Positions 24,230 through 35,340 of a DNA stretch of 64,000 nt are shown here, piece after piece (the stretch's first letter is position 1; each line of letters begins with the position of its first letter). The DNA lies in NCBI GenBank assembly GCA_040437565.1, contig JBDOQK010000046.1, positions 1 to 64,000 of the forward strand, written 5' to 3'. The notes beneath the pieces are model-generated. The model did no database searches, had not been told where the DNA came from, and was given only the letters and a program-made list of their open reading frames with translations. A program made the position numbers and the translations under genes. This stretch comes from Albugo candida (lineage: Eukaryota; Oomycota; Peronosporomycetes; Albuginales).

Positions 24230-25762
24230 ATGCAACCAACAAAGAAAGCGCGCGTTATTGTGGCACACGGATGGGGAACAGCAGCTCCCAGTACGAGTAG
24301 TGTGTTCTGCGACGAGTCGCGCTTACGTCACATCTACGAAATGGATTCAATGGATCATGTCGAAGCTTCTGTGGGCGGTAAAGGATCTCAATCGTGCGCG
24401 CAAATCACGGGGAATCGATCTCTCGACTCGATTGATTACGTAATGGCTGATATGGTGAAATCGTGTAAATGGATAACGGAGAAGTCGAAAGGCGTAAACT
24501 CTGTCTCTGAATGTGTCGCGTGTCTACAGGAAGGAGCTGTGCTCGAAATTCTTCCATGTGGACATACACTCCATCCAGACTGTTTTTTACGCTGGTATCG
24601 ACTGAATCGGTCTTGTCCGTTGTGTCGAGGCTCTGCTGAAAAGATTGAAGCTGCTAAGGATTCGATGAAGGTGCAAGAGAATATAATGGAAGATGACTTG
24701 GAAGGTCGGATTTCTGAAATGATACCGGAGTCAGTACTTGAGGAAGGAATGATACAACAGAAGGAAGTAGGAGAAATGAGAGAAGATGATTTGATTGAAT
24801 TTCTAGACACAGAAAGCAGTGTTTCTTGGACTGAGGACGTCCTCATGGAGGATCGAAATGACGTATCCTTATCGGCCAATGATCCTACTTTGTTGAAGTC
24901 TGTAGAAACATTACAGCTTTTATTGCCTTCTTCTGATGGATGCAAGAAGGATGTCGGTAGCTCTGCTTCTTGTAATTATCCGCCCACCACAACAATTCCA
25001 AATTACTGGCACGTTCTCAGTGAGGATTTTGGGAGGTCAAGTCATTCGGGGAGGGACGGGAATATGGACTCAAGCTTTGCGGTGAAAGCACAAGCTGGAA
25101 ATGATCTACCGACAATTCATAGAACTGGTATGAACGAGAGTCGAGACAATGATTTGGACACAAACAAGACAGTGTCATGTCGATGCAGTGGAGGCTGCCG
25201 AAACGGTAGATGTGCATGCGTGAGGGAGAATGGAATGTGCTCTTCAGCATGTCGATGTACATCATGTCAAAATCCTTTTTCCATCGTCAAATCCGTCGGT
25301 GCAAATATGGAAATTCTGAAGAATGATAGCTGCTTCATGCAGAACGCATGCAAAGGCCGTATAATGAAATCACGCTTACAGGAGTTTCTCACGCTCACCT
25401 GCTGCAATCGCCAAATTCGGGTCAAGGAATGTCTGCACGGATACACATGCATGGATTGTACGTCTTCTTTTGCTCCGAAAAACAAGCTGGAGTATCATTA
25501 CACCTTTTCCTGGTGCACAAACAGACTTTTGCAAGCCATGAAGACTCCTCGACGGCACTGTGACATTTGCAAGCGATGTACAGACCACCGAGATCAGCAT
25601 TGCAACGATTGCAATAGGTGCTACTTTGCAGGGGTTACTGGAGAACTGCCTTGTTCTTGTCAAGGCTATCAAAATAAGAGCAATCAGATTGAAACAGAAG
25701 CAATTGCTTTCGATCACGTCGTAGCCTCAGCTGAAGAAGAGAACGAATGCACAATTATGTAG
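24230..25762 (+). CDS. RING-H2 and CXC (tesmin/TSO1-like) cysteine-rich protein
   Basis: Single-exon gene of 510 residues from the first ATG at 24230. About residues 95-135 form a RING-H2 finger: CVACLQEGAVLEILPCGHTL, then HPDCFLRWY and CPLC. This is typical of E3 ubiquitin ligases (family knowledge). A long acidic, serine-rich linker follows. At about residues 320-350 lies one CXC-type cysteine block, CRCSGGCRNGRCACVRENG followed by C-rich CRCTSCQNP. This is the pattern of tesmin/TSO1/LIN54 DNA-binding repeats, though only one of the usual two is present. The last 130 residues have further Cys/His pairs (CDICKRC, HCNDCNRCYF) that probably bind zinc. It ends 44 bases before the end of the convergent permease gene. 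Function inferred: a nuclear ubiquitin ligase that may touch DNA. Confidence 0.75.
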   Translation: MQPTKKARVIVAHGWGTAAPSTSSVFCDESRLRHIYEMDSMDHVEASVGGKGSQSCAQITGNRSLDSIDYVMADMVKSCKWITEKSKGVNSVSECVACLQEGAVLEILPCGHTLHPDCFLRWYRLNRSCPLCRGSAEKIEAAKDSMKVQENIMEDDLEGRISEMIPESVLEEGMIQQKEVGEMREDDLIEFLDTESSVSWTEDVLMEDRNDVSLSANDPTLLKSVETLQLLLPSSDGCKKDVGSSASCNYPPTTTIPNYWHVLSEDFGRSSHSGRDGNMDSSFAVKAQAGNDLPTIHRTGMNESRDNDLDTNKTVSCRCSGGCRNGRCACVRENGMCSSACRCTSCQNPFSIVKSVGANMEILKNDSCFMQNACKGRIMKSRLQEFLTLTCCNRQIRVKECLHGYTCMDCTSSFAPKNKLEYHYTFSWCTNRLLQAMKTPRRHCDICKRCTDHRDQHCNDCNRCYFAGVTGELPCSCQGYQNKSNQIETEAIAFDHVVASAEEENECTIM

Positions 25763-25806
25763 TGGTCACAACGCATGGATTATGTGTAATACACTAAAAA
25801 CCACAG

Positions 25807-28284
25807 CTATGGGCTATCCTTACAAATCCTCTCGTGTGTGTATTTCAAATCGATGCTGTGCGTGACGACTGGGACATATTGATGGTATGGATACTTGGTT
25901 TGTAAGCGATACATGATCACTCCGGCAAGAAGAACAACTGAATTGATCCAGAAACTGGTCCACGTTTTGAAAAGCTCATTAAGAAGGATAAATACTCCAA
26001 CCGAAAATGGCAATGTCATCACAACTAAGAGCGCGTTATTTGACAGATTGATGCGATATGGACGCTCCAATTGTGGATGTGAGAATCGCATCCGTACTGC
26101 AGCACACATTTCCACGAGCGATGCCAATGCTGAGTAAAAGTTGTCAATGCCTTGGATAGCATCAAAATCAAAAAACCCCAGTCCGATAATCATACAAAAT
26201 GACAAGAGGATGGCACGACGAGGAGCTCCACTTCTTTCATCTCGCCTACAACAAATACTCAGTCACCTTGCTCGGATCACTTTTAAAACAATTGATCTAC
26301 TGAGCAAAGAAGGGAGGTGCTAATCCAGAATCAGCCATTCCTGCCAGTTGGAATCCGTCTTTGGTCATTTCTGCCACATAAAGTCCCAAATTCCCAAACA
26401 ATGATGAAGTGAGAACCCACACACTTAGCCAAGTTCCCCCGATGGCTTGTGCAATGACAGTGTACGATCCATCTGTCCATTCAGCGAAATGAGGCTTATC
26501 CACGCCTGATATTGCCAGGAAAGGAATCACGTATCTAGAAGGAAAAGCTTATCAATCGATACGACGACCACTTTGGTACCCACGTGACAGCAATCATAAG
26601 CACAGTCAGCATCATCGCACGCGGGTAAGTGGTCCGAGGAGACTTGATTTCTCCAGCGTAGGCCCCAGCTGCGTCAAAACCGCTATAGTTCCAGTACAAT
26701 GAGCTCAACAGCCTTCCCCAATCTCTCTACTCTATCGTCAAAATCGTTCGGAAAGTGATTTCTCTGTGGGCTACTTACATTCTGAGACACAACATACCAA
26801 TTGCCAATTCGGATCTGAGGCAAACTGAATGCAACAAGCACGGAAAATGGCAAGAAAACCATAAAACACATGATCAGTAATGTATGTCCAACGAGTTTAA
26901 TACTGGAGAGCGTCGGTAACATGAATAAGAATGCAAACGCACTCCGAGCAAGAAAGCGACCCAAGCCAAAGTACGAGTCGTAAGCACCGGCAACGACTGC
27001 TTCTATGACAACACTGGAGCGTGAAAAAGTATCAGCTTAAAGAAATCCCAAACCTGTCCCAGTCATTCGATTGTTGGAAAGAATCATTAGAGTGTCGACG
27101 ATCAAGCAAGGGTAAATGGCATTATCAATAACACCAGAAATCCACGACCAAAAACCAACTTGGAAGCCCATACTCTTCCCGAACGCCACACCAACCCATT
27201 TACAGAAGCTTCCATCCGTCGGAAATGCGGTGAATAGCTCTGCNNNNNNNNNNNNNNNNNNNNNNNNNNNNNNNNNNNNNNNNNNNNNNNNNNNNNNNNN
27301 NNNNNNNNNNNNNNNNNNNNNNNNNNNNNNNNNNNNNNNNNNNGAAATGAGGCTTATCCACGCCTGATATTGCCAGGAAAGGAATCACGTATCTAGAAGG
27401 AAAAGCTTATCAATCGATACGACGACCACTTTGGTACCCACGTGACAGCAATCATAAGCACAGTCAGCATCATCGCACGCGGGTAAGTGGTCCGAGGAGA
27501 CTTGATTTCTCCAGCGTAGGCCCCAGCTGCGTCAAAACCGCTATAGTTCCAGTACAATGAGCTCAACAGCCTTCCCCAATCTCTCTACTCTATCGTCAAA
27601 ATCGTTCGGAAAGTGATTTCTCTGTGGGCTACTTACATTCTGAGACACAACATACCAATTGCCAATTCGGATCTGAGGCAAACTGAATGCAACAAGCACG
27701 GAAAATGGCAAGAAAACCATAAAACACATGATCAGTAATGTATGTCCAACGAGTTTAATACTGGAGAGCGTCGGTAACATGAATAAGAATGCAAACGCAC
27801 TCCGAGCAAGAAAGCGACCCAAGCCAAAGTACGAGTCGTAAGCACCGGCAACGACTGCTTCTATGACAACACTGGAGCGTGAAAAAGTATCAGCTTAAAG
27901 AAATCCCAAACCTGTCCCAGTCATTCGATTGTTGGAAAGAATCATTAGAGTGTCGACGATCAAGCAAGGGTAAATGGCATTATCAATAACACCAGAAATC
28001 CACGACCAAAAACCAACTTGGAAGCCCATACTCTTCCCGAACGCCACACCAACCCATTTACAGAAGCTTCCATCCGTCGGAAATGCGGTGAATAGCTCTG
28101 CAAATGTCAACGACACGGGCAAGCACCATACCCAAGGGAACACAATCACTGCAATTATCCCAATCAGTGGACCGCACGACGCAATGATCGGCTCGCTTCC
28201 CCAAGGGCCACCGCTCACATTGAAGTATGTGATCAATGCAACCGATAAAATGCCGAGCTGTCGATGTGCATGTGCACCTGTCAT
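25807..28284 (-). CDS. Polyamine/amino-acid permease of the APC superfamily (plant PUT-like)
   Basis: Multi-spanning membrane transporter. Exons on the minus strand, merging the duplicated contig ends: 28284-27912, 27860-27637, 27584-27430, 26534-26301 and 26245-25807, all with GT-AG introns in consistent phase, giving 474 residues. The N-terminal YFNVSGGPWGSEPIIASCGP and the GFWSWISGVIDNAIYP segment are hallmarks of plant and protist polyamine uptake (PUT/LAT) transporters. Near the middle is SSLYWNYSGFDAAGAYAGEI, matching the WNLNYWDSVSTLAGEV region of that family. Later helices include MIIGLGFFDFDAIQGIDNFY. About ten to twelve hydrophobic segments are visible. Substrate is inferred as polyamines or basic amino acids. 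It is transcribed away from the glycosyltransferase gene, from a shared 290-base spacer. Confidence 0.85.
26486..28101 (-). repeat. Unmerged contig ends inside the permease gene
   Basis: Bases 26486-27243 recur at 27344-28101 around 100 N. Exons 2 and 3 of the permease are therefore printed twice. The merged gene is in frame. Confidence 0.9.
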
Positions 28285-28574
28285 CGAGACAATCGGTCGA
28301 TTTTTCGACTTTTTGCTTATACCATAGGTGTATACGTAGTATACTGATATACACGCGAAGTGGATGAGACTCGAGGATTCGAGAAAGACGAGAGCCTGGA
28401 CAAGAAAGCTCTGGTAAAACGACTATGATGGATCGCTACTATTTTAGTCATACTGTGATAGCTAGCTTATCCGAGTTAAAAAAAGAAAAATTCCTGTCCC
28501 AGAGTTAAAAGTGATACGCTCCGATTGGAAATGAGCTTTTGAATTGCAACGTGTTTACATTTACACTGAAATTG

Positions 28575-30278
28575 ATGTTCTCTATCTCAGTCAATTTTCG
28601 ATCCAAAAAAGTTCTGCACGGGTTGTTTTGCCTTGGGATCGCCGCTTTTGCTCTATGCCTGTTACTATTCAACATACGACTGGATGAGCACGTGACTCCT
28701 GCTAATCTGGCAGGGTTTCAGACGCTGTACATCCCGTTTTTTGGAAATAAGGCGTTTTCGAGTAAAGTATCTGATACCTGGCTAACGTTACCAAAGAAAC
28801 TATCTCCGGTAAAAAAATCCGTGCAAGAGAGGTGGAAGGAGTTGGGCAATTTGTCCGACTACGAATGCGTGGCGTGGCGCCAGACGCAAAAGTGCACACC
28901 GGACGGTTTATTAGAACCAAAATATAACTCGAGTTGTGACAGCTCCATTTCACGCGGGGTCTCGGGATACTGTGAGATTCGACACCGTGGGAGTGGAACG
29001 ATACTCCGAGTTTTAGAAATGCATTGTAGATCTCTTCGCATTCGGGTCAAAATTAAATGTTCTGACTTTAAGCTGTACCTTGGCTACGGACCTTCAGCTT
29101 TGAAGTATGTTCATGATACTCCGAAGAATGGTTTTGGTATGTGCGCGACTTTACAAGATGGTGGAATCATGAGGGGTACGGAAAAACGGGAAAATACAAC
29201 TGAAACAGTCACACATCCTCGCGATGGAATCGCTATCGTTATTCACGGCCGTGTGTTGGAAAGTGTGTATGCTTCTGTGCGGTCACTTCGCTTGATGGGT
29301 TGTGAATTGCCAATCGAACTTTGGTACAAACCACAAGAGCTCGATCCTGCCGTGCATCCCATCTTGGTCAAATTGCTAAAGACAGGTCTGGTAGCTAATA
29401 TCACCATCCGGGCAATTGAGGATCAACGCTTTAAGCGATTTTATACAAAATTTTACGCTGTGTACTATAGTAATTTCCAGCGCGTCTTACTGTTGGACGC
29501 AGACAACTTTGCTGTTCGTGATCCAACTTATTTATTTAAGTCTGATATTTTCGGAAGGACAGGTGCTATTTTTTGGCCCGACTTTTGGCATTCCCGAAAG
29601 TCGATTTTCAATATTCATCCTGAGAGTTTTGTGTGGGACGTACTGGATCTCGATTATGTGGATATGTTTGAGCAAGAAAGCGGGCAAGTGCTAATCGATC
29701 GTTGTCGTCATCACCGACCATTGGACACACTGATGTATTATGGTCTCCACGCACACGTATTAGAAAAAACAAGAATTGTTTGGGGGGACAAAGATTTGTT
29801 TCGATTTGCATGGATGAAATCCAACAGCACGTTTTATATGATCAAGAGGCCTCCGGGATCAGCTGGATTGAAGTTAAGCGATCATGATTTGTTCTGTGGA
29901 GTCACAATCGTACAATACGATATGCATAATGAAATTCTCTTCTTACATCGCAACCAAGAAAAGTTCTCTCCGAAGAAATATGGGTATATATGGCATCACA
30001 TTCAAGAATTTCACCCCACAAAACTAGGGGCATCTCTTGCTGATTACATTGTACGTGGTGCCAACGGAGGAAAATACTATCCTCAATTTCGGCGTTGTTT
30101 TGGGAAAGATGCTGATTACAAAGGAATATTCACAGTCAAATCTATCCGTCAGTATCATTTTGCTGGTCTGGAGAACCAGCTTATCGACTTTCTGCTCGAG
30201 ATCATACCAAATACGACTTTAGTACCGCATGATTCACGACAAAGAGGTCAAATTAGATCTGAAAAGCGCGATTCTTGA
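28575..30278 (+). CDS. Type II membrane glycosyltransferase, GT71/MNN2-like
   Basis: Single-exon gene of 567 residues from ATG 28575 (an upstream ATG at 28531 stops after three codons). A short basic cytosolic tail is followed by one membrane anchor at about residues 13-33 (LFCLGIAAFALCLLLF), the layout of Golgi glycosyltransferases. A lumenal stem with Cys-rich wording (CVAWRQTQKC, SGYCEIRH) comes next. The catalytic part spans about residues 215-480: AIVIHGRVLESVYASVRSL, LPIELWY, FQRVLLLDADNFAVRDPTYL with the DXD metal motif (about 29476-29535), and GAIFWPDFW. These resemble fungal MNN1/MNN2 alpha-mannosyltransferases (GT71), so a role in protein or cell-surface glycan mannosylation is inferred. 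Four N-glycosylation sequons are seen. The exact sugar linkage cannot be told from sequence. Confidence 0.8.
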   Translation: MFSISVNFRSKKVLHGLFCLGIAAFALCLLLFNIRLDEHVTPANLAGFQTLYIPFFGNKAFSSKVSDTWLTLPKKLSPVKKSVQERWKELGNLSDYECVAWRQTQKCTPDGLLEPKYNSSCDSSISRGVSGYCEIRHRGSGTILRVLEMHCRSLRIRVKIKCSDFKLYLGYGPSALKYVHDTPKNGFGMCATLQDGGIMRGTEKRENTTETVTHPRDGIAIVIHGRVLESVYASVRSLRLMGCELPIELWYKPQELDPAVHPILVKLLKTGLVANITIRAIEDQRFKRFYTKFYAVYYSNFQRVLLLDADNFAVRDPTYLFKSDIFGRTGAIFWPDFWHSRKSIFNIHPESFVWDVLDLDYVDMFEQESGQVLIDRCRHHRPLDTLMYYGLHAHVLEKTRIVWGDKDLFRFAWMKSNSTFYMIKRPPGSAGLKLSDHDLFCGVTIVQYDMHNEILFLHRNQEKFSPKKYGYIWHHIQEFHPTKLGASLADYIVRGANGGKYYPQFRRCFGKDADYKGIFTVKSIRQYHFAGLENQLIDFLLEIIPNTTLVPHDSRQRGQIRSEKRDS

Positions 30279-31621
30279 GAAGGACTCATCGTGGAATTTT
30301 AAAAAGCCGAATGAATGCATTCCATTTGATAATAGAAAAAAATCGACGATAGAAGCGTAAAGCCAAAATTCGTGGAAATTTTGAATTCTGTATTTCTCAT
30401 CAACTTTGTTCCCACTTGTATTGACAATGTCGTTCAAATTTATCTACTTTCAAAAGGTACATAAGATCCATCCGCCCATTACCAATGAGTCGCAATAAGC
30501 CATCCAGTTGAAGATGTTTAAATCGCTAGAATTAGACAAAGTAACTTCTCTAGTTGCCTAAGCTATCTTGGTTGCAGGTGTCTGTATACTAAAATCAGAC
30601 TAACTGACTTCTCTGGTTGCCTATTCAACAATAAATAACATACATACATACTAGAGAATATGGGGATTTTATACCACTTTTTTCAAAACTATGGTTTATA
30701 TACCAAAAGTTTCAAAAATATGGTATTTATACCAAACGTTTAAACAATATGGATTATATACCAAAACTTAAAAAAATATGGTTTTTATATCAAGAGTTAA
30801 AAAAATATGGNNNNNNNNNNNNNNNNNNNNNNNNNNNNNNNNNNNNNNNNNNNNNNNNNNNNNNNNNNNNNNNNNNNNNNNNNNNNNNNNNNNNNNNNNN
30901 NNNNNNNNNNATTCTTAAGTGCTATATCGTTAGAATATTCACATCTGGCGACTATGACGACTGCCAGCAACGACGTATACGTTGGTGAGACACAAGAGTC
31001 AAGTGACGGCTGTTCACCAGGGGACTGGGCATACGGGCGTGCATACTTCTACTATGTACATTACATGAATCAAGCATTGACTTGTTGCTTCAGTCTCTTT
31101 CAATCCAGTCATAGATCGAATCGGAGTGCGCATACTTTCTTGTGCACTACCGCTAAATGATTACGCATGGTCGATGCATTTAAAAAGTTCCAGAGCTATC
31201 ACATTTGTCCATTATAGCCTAATCTTGCGAGAACTCCATGCAACGCTTGTTGCCGCTGATTCTTGATCACTCACCTGATTACCGACATTGTTACACGTGA
31301 TCAAGATGCTTCCAATTGCCATTTCATTTCTTCTTTGTGAGCCTTGATGCATCGTGTACGGTGTCTTGAGTCCATTATAACAGTTGGGTTTTCACATCGG
31401 CTTCAATGGGATCTGGTTTTTCATCAACAAACCATTGCATAAGCCCCGGATTTTAGGACCGAAGCTAATCACCCCAAAATTGAGTATAATGTCAGTTTAT
31501 GCATCGATACGTGTGCCAAGCACAGTTAATCGGTTTGAAACTCGATGGTCAGTCAAGTGGTTCTATATAACAGCTTTGAAATGTATTCTTTGGTACCACA
31601 ATTGTCAAGCAATGGGTAGCA
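30279..31621. other. Gene-poor spacer with gap 30811-30910
   Basis: No gene recognised. The related segments GACTTCTCTGGTTGCCTA and AACTTCTCTAGTTGCCTA occur at about 30542-30620. A 29-base tandem repeat runs into the gap. Bases right of the gap have short open frames only. Confidence 0.4.
30658..30810 (+). repeat. 29-base AT-rich tandem repeat, about five units
   Basis: Units begin ATGGTTTATATACCAAAAGT and vary slightly; each is 29 bases long. The array runs straight into the gap 30811-30910, so its full length is unknown and probably caused the gap. Confidence 0.8.
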
Positions 31622-31996
31622 TACCTGGCGACTGTTAGAGTGTTCGTGTTTTGGTCATACATGACCACGATTCCGCTTACATGCAAATGAACGAAGTATT
31701 GGGTGCTCTTGTAGAAGATGGCGTTAACATCACCGAAGTAACAGATTTTGATGCGATGTTTGGCGATATTGTGCTGGCAAGTGAGCGAAAATGGTTCCAT
31801 TTCAGGAAATTTCCAAAACTGACAAATTCTATCCAATCGCTCAGACAAAGTACCAAGTGCGACTAGAAATCTAAAGCATATTCTGAAGTCCTTCCAAAAG
31901 TTGAGTGTAGATCCATCTACAGTGATGTTCTTTTCTCGAAGCAAACACATCGTCCTCGAGTTGAGCCCTGGGAGTAACAACGAAATCAACTGGATT
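31622..31996 (+). pseudogene. DIM1 (U5 snRNP 15 kDa) pseudogene
   Basis: A damaged copy of the DIM1 genes at 37696 and 48794. Recognisable parts: HDHDSAYMQMNEVL (about 31662-31703), DGVNITEVTDFDAMF (about 31719-31763), then unrelated sequence of about 140 bases. DPSTVMFFSRSKHIVLELSPG and SNNEINWI follow (about 31910-31998). It has lost its start, carries stops, and contains an insert. It shares the unusual HDHDS wording of the two good copies, so it descends from that lineage. Confidence 0.85.
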
Positions 31997-34900
31997 TGAA
32001 AAAAAAAACGATCAACATTGAGAACATTTGCTTTCAATACGCTAGCGACCCCTTTTGCAAGACATCGAACGGCGCTATCGTTTACTCTTCATTAATTCTT
32101 CGCGCTCGTTATGATCCAAGTGTTATATTCCTCCCATTATCAGATATGCCCATATCGCGAGCAAACGGAGAAGTTGGAAAGAATAGCAACCGCTTCGAAA
32201 TCATTCAATTTGGCTACAATGTAAGTACTTTCAGTCCTTACATGAAATTTGGCTATTCCTTGTAACGAGTATCCGTGTCTTCGATGGATCATTTTCTTTT
32301 TCGTATCCGCAATAAAGCTGAATACAGTACCTCGAAATACCGATCATGCCTGATTGAGGTCTATAAATTCAACTTGGCATGCTGGAAGCAGAATCAAGCT
32401 GACTTTATTTGCTAGGTAACAAAAAAAAGGCGTGCTAATCGGTTAACAATGCACTGACCGGATGGATGCCAGCGTTTGGTTGCCACCCAGCCATAACTTT
32501 TAAACAAAAGCAAAAGTTACAGGCGACAGTAGTTACAACGTACTTCCGAACACTTACTACTGTAAAGCCGTTGTTGTGGCAACCAGATATGGAAGCACAA
32601 CCAATAAGAAGTGGCACGTGCGAACCTCACTCGCTAGTGTTATATTGACCACTCCATCCTTTTGAGTGCTTTCAGGTAGTGAATCGGCATCAACACCCCT
32701 TCTCCGGTGAATTTTCACAAAAACCAACAAAGAACCTAGGTGTCATATGCCATATGACCAACACGACTAAGTAGAGTCAGAATAGTCTCATTCAATAGTT
32801 TTGGCAATGTCAGATCGACCGGGACGAAATCATCAAAGAGTCAAAAATATCAAAGTGAAAGTGAATTTGGAGGAGAAACATGCAGAAATATCTTATTTTA
32901 TTGCACGGAGACATGAGACGATATGAATCATCGTGCGCTTTCACTCTTCTTTTTGAATAATTGTCAAGCTTCGTGCTGGCTATCATTTGTCGAACCTGAT
33001 TGAAAGGACTACAACACCATACCATGAAAAGGACTCAACATTGTGATTTAAATGGAAGTATCCCAAAATCATACTTTCACGCATGCGGTACGAGATTGCA
33101 CACGCCTTTGTTTGTATGATTCTGATGCAATACTCTGTACCAATGCAGTAACAGGTCACAATCTACATGTACGTGTCGATGGCACATGTTCAAAAAGTAC
33201 AGAAGCATGATTAGAAGGGCGAACAGCTAGTTGGCGCGTTTTTTTCGTGCAATGAATAGGCAATCACTCGCGCAAAGATAGACGTTTTGATACATACATC
33301 TACAAGAGTAACTAGCTGGACTACTTGACTACTCGAGTAAATGAGCCTAAAGTCTTGATATGACCGCAACAAGGCNNNNNNNNNNNNNNNNNNNNNNNNN
33401 NNNNNNNNNNNNNNNNNNNNNNNNNNNNNNNNNNNNNNNNNNNNNNNNNNNNNNNNNNNNNNNNNNNNNNNNNNNAAAAAAAAGGCGTGCTAATCGGTTA
33501 ACAATGCACTGACCGGATGGATGCCAGCGTTTGGTTGCCACCCAGCCATAACTTTTAAACAAAAGCAAAAGTTACAGGCGACAGTAGTTACAACGTACTT
33601 CCGAACACTTACTACTGTAAAGCCGTTGTTGTGGCAACCAGATATGGAAGCACAACCAATAAGAAGTGGCACGTGCGAACCTCACTCGCTAGTGTTATAT
33701 TGACCACTCCATCCTTTTGAGTGCTTTCAGGTAGTGAATCGGCATCAACACCCCTTCTCCGGTGAATTTTCACAAAAACCAACAAAGAACCTAGGTGTCA
33801 TATGCCATATGACCAACACGACTAAGTAGAGTCAGAATAGTCTCATTCAATAGTTTTGGCAATGTCAGATCGACCGGGACGAAATCATCAAAGAGTCAAA
33901 AATATCAAAGTGAAAGTGAATTTGGAGGAGAAACATGCAGAAATATCTTATTTTATTGCACGGAGACATGAGACGATATGAATCATCGTGCGCTTTCACT
34001 CTTCTTTTTGAATAATTGTCAAGCTTCGTGCTGGCTATCATTTGTCGAACCTGATTGAAAGGACTACAACACCATACCATGAAAAGGACTCAACATTGTG
34101 ATTTAAATGGAAGTATCCCAAAATCATACTTTCACGCATGCGGTACGAGATTGCACACGCCTTTGTTTGTATGATTCTGATGCAATACTCTGTACCAATG
34201 CAGTAACAGGTCACAATCTACATGTACGTGTCGATGGCACATGTTCAAAAAGTACAGAAGCATGATTAGAAGGGCGAACAGCTAGTTGGCGCGTTTTTTT
34301 CGTGCAATGAATAGGCAATCACTCGCGCAAAGATAGACGTTTTGATACATACATCTACAAGAGTGACTAGCTGGACTACTTGACTACTCGAGTAAATGAG
34401 CCTAAAGTCTTGATATGACCGCAACAAGGCACGAGGAACTAGCGCAGATTGAGTTGCTTCACAACGCTACACATAGCATCGTGCACGAAGATTGCGCTAA
34501 CCGCTCTTGCGCTGATTCTATCTAGCAGAACGAGAAACTTTAATTGATTTTGCTTGCATTTTGATCGTACACATTTTGTTTCCTTGATGATCCCGCTGTT
34601 GCGTAATCTTGCAACAGCTTTGTATTTAGATTGTCTTGTTTCTCGCGCCCATGCGGTAGTTCATCATTGAATGTTTCAAATTCTTACTTTGATGCTCCAT
34701 TAAATAATTTGGATGCAAGTACTTGCTACGAGTGTTTCTTGCGACCGAGGACAAGACTTTCCTTCGTTTATCGGGGTGCAACCAACCAAAAGAACATACG
34801 AAAAGCTTGATAGATGATGATCTACCGAACTTGAACTAGTCTACCTGTTTTCGTATAAGGGTTCCTTCCACTTGAAAGCTTGGACGTAGAAGAAGTCCCG

Positions 34901-35340
34901 CAGAGACATCCTTGTTTATATTCGGATGAGTCATCATGCAATGAATGCCTTTCCTGGGCGTAATCTAACAAACCTCTGATATCGTCATATCTGGTTATAA
35001 TGTTGATGAAAATGTGCGCCACGTAAGATTCCATCCCTTCCTTTACATCCATGGTGATCCATTTTGATCTTGTATGTATACGTGTAGACAATTTGACAGA
35101 GGTGATACCAGTCGATGATGATCGATTGTGTAATTTCAATGGTATTCAAATTACCCCAACTCATTGCGGATGATAAATAGTGAGGTGGCCAGAATAGACG
35201 AGGAAGTCTTGCTCAATGCCACATGTCAGATGGAATTCTAATTGTTATATGATAAAGCAAGTAAGGCATACTTTTGTATTCATCTGGAGCTTTTTTCAGT
35301 ATGGAAGTAGTGGGAAAAGCAAGTCGTTCCTCAACAGCAT
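31997..35340. other. Gene-poor spacer
   Basis: No reliable gene. Bases 32041-32265 hold a 70-residue open stretch (KTSNGAIVYSSLILRARYDP) that might be a gene remnant. A minus-strand open frame of 105 residues at 34822-35139 is Ser/Thr-rich with no known domain. Much of the middle is the printed duplicate of contig ends (see 32421-34430). Confidence 0.35.
32421..34430 (+). repeat. Unmerged contig ends around gap 33376-33475
   Basis: Bases 32421-33375 (955 bases) recur at 33476-34430 with at least one difference (GAGTAACTAGC against GAGTGACTAGC). It is the longest contig overlap in the window. Confidence 0.9.
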
